Part shown: positions 32,191-42,097 of the stretch, piece after piece | How positions within the stretch are numbered: the stretch's first letter is position 1 | Layout of the letters: each line of letters opens with the position of its first letter | Assembly (NCBI GenBank): GCA_001297265.1 | Contig: LIHB01000035.1 | Coordinates: forward strand, 113,812-177,811 | From: Mycosphaerella arachidis | Taxonomy: Eukaryota > Ascomycota > Dothideomycetes > Mycosphaerellales > Mycosphaerellaceae | Reading direction: 5' to 3' | DNA: 64,000 nucleotides | Made by a program: the position numbers and the translations under genes | The notes under the pieces: generated by a model | What the model was told of the DNA's origin: nothing | The model's input: only the letters and a program-made list of their open reading frames with translations | The model's database searches: none

Positions 32191-33551
32191 TCAATAGGCA
32201 TCGCGCTCTTCCTGCTTCACCTGCGTGCCATTATTGCCCTGCCTACCCCTTCGCCGCCTCACGCTATCCCGTCTGCCAGGCCCAGAGCTCTCCAAGCTCG
32301 TGCCTATACCAGAATCGAAGAAGTCGACATCCTCGTCCTCATCCTCCACGTCAGCGTCCGCAGCTCTTGCAACAGCCTCGGGCACCACGACCGTTTCATC
32401 TTCCAACTCTGGCTCGCGCTTGATCTCGCGTTCAGTCGGAGAGCTATAGCGCAGCGGTGCCTGTCCACTCAGTGTAGGGAACGTGCGCTCTGTGTCTGAA
32501 AGCTTCGATGGCACATCGTAATCCTTCTCTTCCTGCTTGATCTTCTTCGCAGTACTGCCCGGCCCAATGGCTTCTGCCTTGATGTTGCCAGCATCTGGCT
32601 GCTGTCGGTACAGTGCCAAAGCTCCCCATGCGAGGCCGAAGAACACCAGCTCGGTCATCCAGAATGTAGAGATGAAGACGAACGCCGATATCAATCGATG
32701 ATTGTACATTGCCCACTTCAAGCTCGGAAACGCGAATCTGGCGCGAAACAGAGCTTTGGCGCTATAGATCTGCAGACGATGTGTGCTCTGAATCTCAAGC
32801 CGCATGGACGCTGGCGCATTCTTCGGGCCTTTGGCGAAGTTTACTTCTTCAAAGAGAGGTATGCGCAGGGTATTTGACTCGGAGCGCAGGCAGAGGATGT
32901 ACCAAGGAAGCTCAATCCCCTTATGAACGAGGTCGATCCAGTGCGACCGATAAGGCATCATCGCGGGTCGTCGTGAAGTCGCCAGCAGCAGTGCATCGTT
33001 GTCTGAGAGAGATTTAGGCGTGCCAGTCATAGCAGATTGAGGCTTTCCTGCACTGCTCCTGCTCGATGAGCCGTACATGTTCAGCTCGACCATGAAGTTC
33101 CCGGCTTCAGAGTTATCCTTTGTCCGTGGCATATCCAGCTCTATCACCACATCGTATCCTTGCCCACTCATGATCTCGTTGCCCAGGTGAACACTTCCAT
33201 AGGGAAAATGGGATGTGATGCGATTCGTGTAAACATCGTCGAATTGGAGATGGATCGTTCGTTCGAAGCCGATACGAGGGATGTACTGCCAGTAGAAGAG
33301 CACGTAGGCTGTGATGGCGAAGCCGAGGAGGACGAATGCGGTGACAACGGCGAGGAAGGTGGTCAAATAGGCTCGTAGGGCGGTTCGGGAGACGAAAGGT
33401 CGTATAGGCGTGAGGAGGGCATCCTGTGCATCGTTCAGTAGAGATTGTCACGGCGGGACACGAAGCATCGGACTTTGACCAGAGCTATCAGGGAGAAGAT
33501 CAAGCCTCGAGGCTCATCTTCCACGTCTCTACTGCCCCGTCGCGACGACAT
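32191..33551 (-). CDS. Seipin
   Basis: Exon 1 33474-33551, intron 33424-33473 (GTCCGA...CACAG, 50 nt, weak donor but in phase), exon 2 32191-33423; 436 residues. Known role: an ER oligomeric ring that organises lipid-droplet formation at ER-droplet contacts (yeast Sei1/Fld1). Seen: LLTPIRPFVSRTALRAYLTT before TM1 (about residues 46-70), the lumenal segment with FDDVYTNRITSHFPYGSVHL and YDVVIELDMPRTKDN, the FMVELNMYG strand, RPAMMPYRSHWIDLVHKG, the long beta-sandwich end RLEIQSTHRLQIYSAKALFR, TM2 (about 270-298), then a cytosolic acidic/KR-rich tail. Two membrane passes with a lumenal domain is the seipin layout. The first 26 residues depend on the proposed intron. Confidence 0.88.
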
Positions 33552-33942
33552 GTTGTCGTCGTTGCTGATGATGCTTCAGTGATGTTGGGAGCCAGAAGGT
33601 CACGTCTACATCGATGTCATTTTCAGTCAGCAGAAGTTAGACTGCACGTGAAAGCTGCATGTGCTCCCTCTTCTTCAACTACTACACTCAATCACCTACC
33701 GCTTTTCATGCATGCCTTATCCAGGTAGATGGCTTCATTCCTGATACGGCGAATATACTTGGTGAATCTCCACTGTTTCGTGGAGGCGCAGCACCACACT
33801 GCCTGGACGCCATAGCGTACGATGACTCCTTCGAAGCAGCACTAACAGCAGACAGGCTTCCTTCGTGATGTTTGCTGACCATTCTCTCATCAAGTAACTG
33901 GTGAGCCCAATATCCTCGATGATTCGATGATATCTGAGCACA
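33552..33942. promoter_or_regulatory. Seipin promoter, and 5' flank of the PARG relic
   Basis: A 391-bp head-to-head space. No specific element recognised. Open plus-strand frames here (for example 33659-33868) have no motif. Confidence 0.4.
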
Positions 33943-35263
33943 ATGACCAGATATCCTCTTCCAAATCACTCTTCCTGTCGAAGCATCGACCCACTGGGCC
34001 TTCGCGACGACATCGCGGACGAAGGAGATGGAACTGTGTCGCATGCCAACCTCCCAGACGTTCTACTCAAGCAAGCTAACAGCGACCTGCGAGACGCCGA
34101 GGTCCTGCCGTCTCCTAGTCACGCCACCTGGGCGACAATCTTTTCTGGCCTTGTTGAAAACATTGCGTATGGCCTACATATGGATGCTTCGTTAGAGACC
34201 AAGCGGCTGAAGAACCTACTTAGAAGCGATGTGTTCTCAGACGAAGAGCTGAGCGAATTCAGGATGTCTCTGATCAGCAACGCAAAATCGTTGGTGGAGG
34301 CCTTCCCGGAACAGTCGCTCGAGCAGGTCTGCAAGTAGAAGCCACTCGTGGCACTATATGCAAACCAAGTCATCTGTATCCTTGCTCATCTGCTACTCGG
34401 ACCGCTCCAGATACCTACTGGCAACACTTGGGGCCGACCTGGCTTTACGTCATTGTTGGTGGCAACGAAGCTACCATGAGCACGAGCCAAGCATATCTGC
34501 GTATCATCATTCAACACTTTGGCTATGAAGGCTATGGTACGAGCTCATCTTCGGTTCATCGCTTCGCCTCACATGGCAGCCTTGCCGGCGCCACATTATT
34601 GCTGCCGCGCCGGAACTAGATGGCGAAGATAGGACGGATGAAACAAGTCCAACATGCATAGAGCGAGAGGTGAGAAAGCTGTATGCTGCGTTCTCAGGGG
34701 CCAAAGACTGTTGGTTCAGTGAAGGTCACATCCTGCGTGATCCTCGAATCGAGATACCACCGCGGGGTTTAATGCCTTTGGCGGGACGCTAGGTGTCAAA
34801 GCACAGTGCACAATGATGGCTGCAGGACTGGCTGGACTCAAGCCTCAAAACTTGGAGCTGATGGTGCCGCGAGGTCTTGAACAAGAGCTAACGAGCATTC
34901 CTCAAGACGTCATTACGATCCGTGAATTGTTTGGGCAAATTGACCAACGCCGCCTGAGCTTTCAGTTTCGTACTACGTTCTCACGAATCATGGAGTCCTG
35001 TGGGTGACTTGTTCACATCAAAAGTACCCGCATATCTCGCAGGAAGGGAATCCCTACAATTCTTCTACTTGCGCCTGACTGTCGACAGGTATGCAAAACC
35101 TCGCGCCGTAATGCTTCCAGAGCTGGCAATTGAAAAACACTCGAGACTCCCAATATACTTCTTCGCTACTCTACAGAACTTAAGGCCACTCGAAATGGAG
35201 TATGCTCCACAGCCCGAGGCAAAAAGTGCCGGACTTTTAATCGAGTCCGCTGCAGCTTTGTGA
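33943..35263 (+). pseudogene. Poly(ADP-ribose) glycohydrolase (PARG) relic
   Basis: Seen in order, in changing frames: ATG 33943 with SHATWATIFSGLVENIAYGL and EELSEFRMSLISNAKSLVEA. An in-frame TAG (34336-34338) is followed in the same frame by ALYANQVICILAHLLLGPLQ and GNTWGRPGFTSLLVAT. Then come AYLRIIIQHFGYEGYG, HIIAAAPELDG with VRKLYAAFSGAKD, then GFNAFGGTLGVKAQCTMMAA (the PARG GxxAFGGxxxxKxxxQ segment), and last VPAYLAGRESLQFFYLRLTV to TGA 35263. Known: PARG removes ADP-ribose chains with a GGG-X6-8-QEE macrodomain loop. That loop is absent: the sequence jumps over the place where it should lie. Inferred: dead gene with at least three frame changes, a CAG-to-TAG type stop and a deletion of the catalytic core. 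Confidence 0.7.
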
Positions 35264-35565
35264 CTCTGATTGCTTTTCAGCGATTCTGTCTGCTATAACG
35301 AAGACACTGTAACCTGATATCTTTTCAGCCGCTCTATCTGAACTGAAATGCAGCGATCTTATCGCTGGGCCAAATCCTCCTCTGTTGCCTTCATTGGACA
35401 GCACAGGGATCTTGCCTGTCAAGATGCTTACTACTTGTGCAAAGGATGCGATCTGTCTCATGGAGAAAAGAGCCAGGAAGGACAAGTAACGTCGCAGAGC
35501 GCACATCCGCCACACGATCAACCTTGAGCAGCGCTGTGTCAGCGCTTTGAACATCGAGAACACTG
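35264..35565. other. Short intergenic stretch between tail-to-tail genes
   Basis: About 300 bp; 3' flanks of the PARG relic and the 35566 gene. Nothing else seen. Confidence 0.4.
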
Positions 35566-36167
35566 CTACGCACCGCTCCCAAACGTCCACCCCACAGCCT
35601 CGGCCATCTCCACTACTTCCTTGATACTCTCCAGTCCAAATTTCCTCTTCTCCCTTCCCGGTTTCTGGGCGTTCCTCTTCTGCTCGACATCTATTCTTGC
35701 GATCTCCTTCGCAATGTATCCCTCTATCTTCGTCTCGAACTGCTCCTTCGAGTACTGCGACCACGAAAGTCTTTTGATTTCTTTCAGCTGGCGCTCGTGC
35801 ACTCTTGCGTCGAAAGCGAGGCCGGTCTTGGACGCGAGGTCTCGACCCATCTTCAAGGCTTCAGTAAGATCTGCGGAGCCTTCTGAAAAGATGCGATAGG
35901 CTGTTGCGGTCGTTGCGATGGAGAGGGAGAATATATAGTTTCTTGTGGTCGATGTGACTGCGCCGAGATCGCGAAATTCTTGGGGGGTTTGGGATGAGAG
36001 AAATGCGATGTCGTGCTGGCTGGTGGATATTAGCGGTCGTGGATGATGGATGGGCGATAAACTTACAATGTCTGCCGTTGCTCCTTGTCAACGGATGCTC
36101 GATCTGCTGCAAGCTTGGCGTGAATTGTCATCGAAGGTTGAGCGGTCTCATGGTCGATCACAGGCAT
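35566..36167 (-). CDS. Small hypothetical protein, possible tandem paralogue A
   Basis: Exon 1 36067-36167, intron 36020-36066 (GTAAGT...CTAAT...CACCAG, 47 nt), exon 2 35566-36019; 184 residues, in phase. Seen: an N-terminal His/Gln-rich lead, a hydrophobic middle segment (NYIFSLSIATTATAYRIF), then a basic helical C-terminus with QFETKIEGYIAKEIARID and a closing VVEMAEAVGWTFGSGA. Family not recognised. The start chosen is ATG 36167; an in-frame ATG at 36296 would add 43 residues but would lie almost on the neighbour's stop. It shares strand, size, exon layout and a 17-residue pattern with the next gene upstream. Confidence 0.6.
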
Positions 36168-36304
36168 TTTCGCAACTAGATGGTGGAGAATTGGCAGAGC
36201 CGGAGTGGTGTTTGCGAGCGGTATGTCTATGATGTCTTTATGGCGCCGGAAGACTGCGTTATGCGCTTGGCGTGCAAACATGTGCCCGGAAAGCATTCAC
36301 TTAC

Positions 36305-36900
36305 TCAATCAATATTCACTTCTAGAGTGTTTATAGACTCAAGCTTCGCCATTTCCACAACCACGTACGCCTTTACCTTCTCCAAAAACTCGGCCCAGGA
36401 CTCGCACTTTCTCCTCATATCCCTAAGCTCGGTGTTCCGCCTCCTTCCATCCTCACCGTCCAGCTCCGCGCCAGGTGTGAAAGTGGCTTCCAAATACTTC
36501 CGTAGGCAGTATTGGAACTCATCGCGTCTACCTTCTGATCCATACTCCAGAGCGTGAGCGAAGTATGCAATAGACATCTGCAAGATCTTAATTCTCGTGT
36601 CGAGCTGGACGTGGTCGAGTGTCTCCAGCTCATGGGCTGCGAGGACCTGGAGAGCTTTATGGTATGCTTCTGGATCACTGATCCTTTCCAATGTGCGTCT
36701 CGTGTATAGACGACCGTTTGACGTGACTGTCTGCTCGCCATCCTTGAGTGCTTGCCCTTCGAAAAGGACTCTGTTACGCAGGCTTGCGATATCTTTGACG
36801 TTAGGGATTGGTTGACTGTGATTGGTAAGTCCGATGTGCAAGCATGCTTAACGTGAACGTGTACTTACGAACTGTGTTGAGATTCGCCGTCCTGTTCCAT
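36305..36900 (-). CDS. Small hypothetical protein, possible tandem paralogue B
   Basis: Exon 1 36869-36900 (32 nt), intron 36816-36868 (GTAAGT...AATCACAG, 53 nt), exon 2 36305-36815; 180 residues, in phase. Seen: N-terminal MEQDGESQHSSQPIPNVKDI, a helical middle (HKALQVLAAHELETLDHVQL, LQMSIAYFAHALEYGSEG), an acidic/basic linker and a C-terminal FLEKVKAYVVVEMAKLE. This last part lines up with FETKIEGYIAKEIARID of the 35566 gene (5 identities and mostly conservative changes in 17). No named domain. Inferred: a lineage-specific family, function unknown. Confidence 0.6.
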
Positions 36901-38253
36901 GTTTCTGGTAGACAATGAATGTCGAGCTGACACTTTGGTATTAAGCTGTGCTTTCGGAGTTATAAGTAGAACCGCTTTCAAAGCAAGCATCAATAAAGGA
37001 AGAGCTTGGCAGGCAAGACGGTTCGCGCGGGTTCAGGAAGTCATCGATGTCTCAATATTGCGATGGAAGGCGCAGGTAGGCGCACGTCAATGAGACGTGC
37101 GCTCTTGATACTCTTTGTGCATTTTGTGCTGAGTCACTGCCTCTGACGCCACTCTGAAGAACACGAAGTCCTTCAAAGACCGTGGGCATGAGCCAAATTG
37201 TCATACGCCATATGATCATTCGATCACCCTCCAGCTTCGCTTTCCTAGCTTTCCGATCCTTCTCGCTTCACGGAACTACTGTAATATGTCAGTGCCCGAT
37301 TAACACCTGTCAAAGATAGACTGACAATGAAGGGCTGGAATCACGAAGAAGCTGTTACTATGATCCGCCATGTCAGCGAACATCTATACCAAAGATCAGA
37401 GGGTCGGCAGATGTCCTGCCCGTGGAAAGATGGAGAACACCTCTCAGTGTACTTACTTTAATCCAGAAATCGCCATAGGACGACAGTGCTGTTTCACCAA
37501 ATGTGTTAACAATGGCGATATCCCACATGCCGGCCAGAAGTTTGCATAGTCCACCCTAGGGATAAGCAGGACCTATGGCGACATTCGGCGCAGCTAGTCC
37601 ACGGTTTCCAAGATTGATGCATGAGAGCAGGGAGATCGTCAAAGCGAAGCCCAAACAGTACTTCATCGTCCAGTCCAGCAAATGATGAACACCAAGAACG
37701 ACGTCTGGGATATCGCATCCTTTGATGACTCCATCATGCCCCGTTATTCATCAACCCATGTGGACATCATCAAATGCCGTATCTTACTGCAGCGAACCAT
37801 CGACAAGATCGAGTATGCGGCTCCAACTCCACAGTCCTTCAGCCGCATCGTGTGAGACCCACATTGAGATGGTCCATGATCAGCGGAGCCGAAGCTGTAA
37901 TGGCTGAGTGCCCATGGGGACGTACTTCTGATGAGAAGGAGAGGAAATTGCATCTTGACATCGAAGACTCATGATGGCTCGGCCACGCCCTATACATACC
38001 TTTCGCGCACCCTACGCTTGATCTAGCAAAGAGTATCGACGAAGCCCCGAATAGAGTGCCTTGTATTCACGTTCATCTCTGCTGAAGATCGATATATCAC
38101 GGTGACAGGAGCAGCCTGGAACGACGACATGGCTCATGATGGCATTTTGTCTGTGTCGTTGAGAGACATACCGGTCATTGAAGACGCTAATTCATTGCTG
38201 CCGGTAGTAGCTGCAGCCTTGACGGAACAGTCCTTCCGTCATGTCGTGAGCCT
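36901..38253. other. Intergenic DNA, no gene recognised
   Basis: About 1.35 kb. Short frames on both strands, none with a motif or convincing start. Confidence 0.45.
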
Positions 38254-38855
38254 TCACAACAGTTGGGGTCTACCATATCTTGAAGCCATCAGTACAAAGA
38301 CAGTCTCGTGGCCACGTAGTAGGTGTTCTGCGACCGGCAGTGACCATGGGGTCGACTTTGAGCTGTTCGCTGCCAGCTTATGGACCCAAGCCAGCAGCTT
38401 TTGTTGCCTACTCCTCGTGCCTGCTACATTGACAAGGTTGTCGTCGGTATCAAGCTCATTCGCGGTGAAGAGGTGGGCATCGTTTGGTGTGGAGCGAATG
38501 TCCTCAAGATTTGAGACACCTTCGGCGATCGGTGCGAGGAATGCGAGACCGACGCCCACATGGGCGCTTCTAAACTGAACTTCATGCCGTGTCGTGCCCT
38601 TACTCTTCGCTCTTGTCGACGGTTATCTGTCGTCCATGAGGTGACTGACCCACGTACTGTGTCTAACGGACTCAGCAGGCGCAAGGAGTCTCTCTTGATA
38701 TGCAACGGCAATGCAGTCAAGAGATAACGTCGCTCAAATGCGACAGTAGCGCGAGTGAGCTCGTCGCCTTCGAGAAAAGTAGTCAGAGCCCCGACAAAAA
38801 CACTCGCAAAGTCAATGAGGGAGATTGGACACGTCGGAATAAGTGCCGGACTCAA
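38254..38855 (-). pseudogene. Possible broken hypothetical gene in two frames
   Basis: Seen: a frame from ATG 38855 (SLIDFASVFVGALTTFLEGD, LTRATVAFERRYLLTALPLH) reads like protein up to KFSLEAP at about 38580. The adjoining part in another frame reads AHVGVGLAFLAPIAEGVSNL, then LVNVAGTRSRQQKLLAWVHK and WSLPVAEHLLRGHETVFVL to the stop at 38254. The handover sits inside an Ala/Pro-Met stretch with no intron signals. No family known to me. Inferred: a single-base frameshift in a once-coding gene; chance open frames are the alternative. Confidence 0.35.
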
Positions 38856-40055
38856 TCATGCTGACCAGAATGTCAGGTTGAAATCCTTAGAAGTGGAAGA
38901 GAACCATCTATAATCGCACAAGAGGAGAATATCACTTTACGCCACAATATTTGCTTTCACCCACGAAGGCTTCTTTCGAAGTAGCCGTTCGGCTTTGAAT
39001 TTATCGAGACACGGGCGCATCTTGGCGCTCAGGAAGAAACGGCGCATACTCAGGAGGTGGTAACCGTGTGCAGCTCTGTGGGACGGCGTACGACAAGCGC
39101 AATTTCACCTGAGTTTGCACTGCATTGGCAGCTACCCGTCATTCATCTAAGGGAATTTTGCTTGAAATTGCTCTTGAGTGAGGCACCTTGAAGAATTGCG
39201 TTCCCAGAAACATCGGACCTAGACGATCTCCGGGCGAAAGAGCTGCACATGACAGCCGATGCAGAGTCGCTGAACTTACTGCCGGCACTGCAGGAGGTCG
39301 TAAATGGATTTCCCCTGGTGATTGGCTGCTGTACAGTCGACTTTGGCAGAAATTCGCTGGTGCCGGTTTGACAAAATCTGGACGACGACGACGACGATGG
39401 ACCCAGAGGAGGATGCGCACGTCAAATGTACAAAGACACTATGCAGGTACAATTGCATCGATGGGGCTCCAATGCCATACATCTTTCAATGTTCTCCATG
39501 GACCTTTGCACCACATGACACTCCTGCATACAGCTGATGGTTGCAACCGCAGCGTACCACGAGTTATGCATCCATACTTAGCCAACACAACATATGGCAG
39601 AACTCTGATAACGGCGTGGGAGTGCTACAAGGCCTATCGAAATGTATATATTCTCTTGAACTGCCTCATGTGCACGTAATAGGTCTCGTGAAGCCAATGA
39701 CAGTGCCCGTTTGGGCCCAGCGAAGAGATTAGCGTGAAGTAAAGATGGAAGCCATAGTTTTTACAGCAGGAATGTTCGAATTCCCTCTTTCCTTCCTTCC
39801 TCCCACTTCCATTTTCACCTCTCTCACCCACCGCCGAATCGCCGAATCGCCGTATCGTCGCACCGCCGCAACGCCAACCCTCCATCATCGATCCTCCACT
39901 GTCACCCCCTCATCATCCTCCTCCTCCTCCTCCTCCAATAATTTGCCACCCTGCCCCTCCTCTCCACAACCATGCCGTCGAATCGCCGTACCGTCGCACC
40001 GCCGTACCGCCGGTTCCTCTCACACATACACACATACATACTATTAGGTCGGCGA
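38856..40055. other. Gene-poor, repeat-bearing region
   Basis: No gene supported. Near its right end are short trinucleotide tracts (GAC around 39378-39399, CCT around 39917-39936) and CGCCG-rich imperfect repeats (next entry). Confidence 0.45.
39844..40009. repeat. Two copies of a 26-bp CG-rich repeat, 135 bp apart
   Basis: Seen: CGAATCGCCGTA followed by T or C and then CGTCGCACCGCCG occurs at 39844 and again at 39979, differing at one base. Each is flanked by further CGCCG units. A CCT tract and a CCTC-rich stretch lie between them. It looks like local slippage or duplication rather than a transposon end. Confidence 0.65.
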
Positions 40056-40250
40056 GGAAGCAGGAGACGTCAGCTGTGGAGCCTTAGAGCAAGAAGTGGT
40101 AGTACTATAATTACTAGAAATTAGGGAAACGGGAGATGACAATGAAGCAGGAGATGCCAGCGGCGGAGTCGGGCGATCGAAGGAGGTGGCAAAACTCGGG
40201 ATAATGGCTATGAAGCAGGAGATGACCAGCTATGGAGCCATGGGATCGGA
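40056..40250 (+). repeat. Three imperfect direct repeats with core GAAGCAGGAGA
   Basis: Copies begin near 40056, 40143 and 40210. Each reads GAAGCAGGAGA, then a C/T-rich variable base pair, CAGC, and GGAG(C/T)C; copies 2 and 3 continue with GGGCGATCG or GGGATCGG. Spacing is about 87 and 67 bp. They lie directly upstream of the spliced gene at 40278. Confidence 0.6.
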
Positions 40251-40277
40251 AAAAGGAGGCCATCAACGTCTGGGCAC

Positions 40278-40307
40278 ATGTGCCTGGCGTTGGAGGTCAC
40301 CGACCTT

Positions 40308-40340
<33 letters not shown>

Positions 40341-40970
40341 CCGGGCATGACAGAAAACTGCCTGTTTCCACCGATCGTACTGGGTGCATTGACCTCGAGC
40401 TCACCGCACATCGCCACCATCGATGGTATGTACAGTCCGTCGAAATCATGTCGTCCAACGATTGCTGACCTTCACCGTCTCAGAGTCATCGTCTCCACAA
40501 ACTCTGCCACCCACGGCACTGACCCAACATACATCTCGTCGCCGGCCGCCAATACCAAGTGAGTCCAAACTCATTGCGCCCACGCAGTCGGCTAACCTTC
40601 ATTACAGAAACACTCAACCATGATCGTCACCAAATGCCAATCGACGATCGCATTCATTTCAACAAGGCTTTGAGTGGCCCACAACAAGCTCACCGCCCGC
40701 CTCCTCACACTCCCACCGTGAGTCCATGCCGCTGCCACCGTCTTGTCTACTGCACAGTGCTGACGCTCAATACAGACACGCACCAAACATCAACCACCAC
40801 CACCCACGAACCGAACCGAACCATCCATGCGCAGCGCGGCCGGTAGGCACACGACTTCGGAGGAGAAGACCGACATGATCAAAAAGAACACAATGCCTCC
40901 TCGGCTCCTGATCGGCTTAAGGCATGAAGGGCAGTGTCTTCGTTGTACGCATGTATCCGACCCGAGGTAA
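40278..40970 (+). CDS. Unrecognised small gene with three canonical introns
   Basis: Exons 40278-40425, 40484-40558, 40608-40717 and 40776-40970 give 175 residues. The introns are 58, 49 and 58 nt: GTATGT...GCTGAC...CTCAG, GTGAGT...GCTAAC...TACAG and GTGAGT...GCTGAC...TACAG. All junctions keep one frame open to TAA 40970. Seen: a hydrophobic N-terminus with a run of 11 valines encoded by a (GTC)11 microsatellite, a Thr/Pro/Ser-rich centre (SSSPQTLPPTALTQHTSRR), a short HQMPIDDRIHFNKALSGPQQ part, a Pro/His-rich segment and a basic C-terminus (SEEKTDMIKKNTMPPRLLIG). No family recognised. The first exon and ATG are the least certain part, and the 3' end could continue by a further splice. Possibly a non-coding or antisense transcript instead. 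Confidence 0.5.
40308..40340 (+). repeat. (GTC)11 microsatellite
   Basis: Eleven uninterrupted GTC units. In the proposed gene at 40278 it encodes poly-valine, so unit changes would keep frame and only alter the run length. Confidence 0.95.
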
Positions 40971-41149
40971 CCGGCTAGGGGAGTGCAACAAGACCTTCAT
41001 TGCCAGGCGCTTCGGCGGATCGCACGCTTTTATGCTCTTCGGAGAGGAGTGCTTTCTGCTGGGGTTGCTGCTGACCGATGCACTGGTGAATCACCGTGTC
41101 CGAGGGGAGAGAGTCCACTTGTCGGCTGGACTGAGGTGGGAGGGTTATT

Positions 41150-41382
41150 GTTGACCTCCAAGGTTTCAGCGACCTGATAACAATCTGGAGGCGACGCAAG
41201 GTGGACCTTCGGGTAAGTGTCATTATCACCTGTGTTTGCTTTGAGCTCTTGCTAACTGGTGTTATCCACAGGTCCGACGTGATAATGAATGGTCGAAATC
41301 ACTGTCGTCATGGAAGTCACTGTTGTGGGAAGTCCTCGTCGTTGGAGGTCATCGTCATCAAAGGCTGTTCCATAATCCATAG
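41150..41382 (+). other. Possible exon pair around a canonical intron
   Basis: Seen: GTAAGT...GCTAAC...CCACAG at 41213-41271 (59 nt). Removing it joins DLQGFSDLITIWRRRKVDLR in phase to VRRDNEWSKSLSSWKSLL and on to TAG 41380-41382. The 5' exon has no ATG and must be preceded by another exon. It may belong to the 40278 gene or to a separate transcript. Confidence 0.35.
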
Positions 41383-42097
41383 CTTCGCCAGTTTATCTTC
41401 TCTGGCGTACAGTCTCCCTTCGAATTACCTCACCTCACCGCCTCATCTTCATGTAGGCTTTCTTGAAAGTACAGTTGTTCGTGTGTATAATGCTGGCCAA
41501 GCGCTCTGCTACCATGGTGGCGCGATCTGGTCGCTTCCACATACCCACCGCGAGCCCAAGTACTCATCATGTACTTATGTCTTTGCACCACACTGAAGCA
41601 TGTTTCTGAACAAGTACCGTGCAAAACCGATCGCAACAGCGAGGCGATGAGGTCCAGTGGTCAAGATCGCGGGCACTAAAGTGGCCAATAGGCCGCTAGC
41701 TTATGGTCGGGTGTTCTCCACTTTTGCAGCTTTTTCATCAGAGCGTTGGCGTCGTCGCTGGCGGCTGGAGAAGAACTACTCGTTCTTGCATTATTGGCCA
41801 TCATCCATGCTGTCCTGTCGCCTTGCGACTTGTCGTTGATACGTATCCCCCCGGGAGACTGTCGGGCCTACGAAGTTGTCATTTCCCGCATCCTCACTGC
41901 ACGTAAAGCGATACATACAGGCAAGGCGCATCTCACATCTCTTCGACAAAATTATCTGCATGAAGGAGATATCTGCTCAACAAGTGCCCTTCACTACCGA
42001 CCGCGCACAGAGGTATCTCTCAAGCCCGCACAACCTGAGCGCCCGAGTCCTAGTCATCAATCATAAAATCAACAAGCATTCGTCCCCCTGTCCCATT
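41383..42097. other. Intergenic DNA, NDC80 3' flank
   Basis: About 700 bp, no supported feature. Confidence 0.45.

Noticed and set aside
40232..40468. Alternative frame with poly-Arg through the GTC microsatellite
   Set aside because: It does not stay open across the three introns, whereas the Val frame does.
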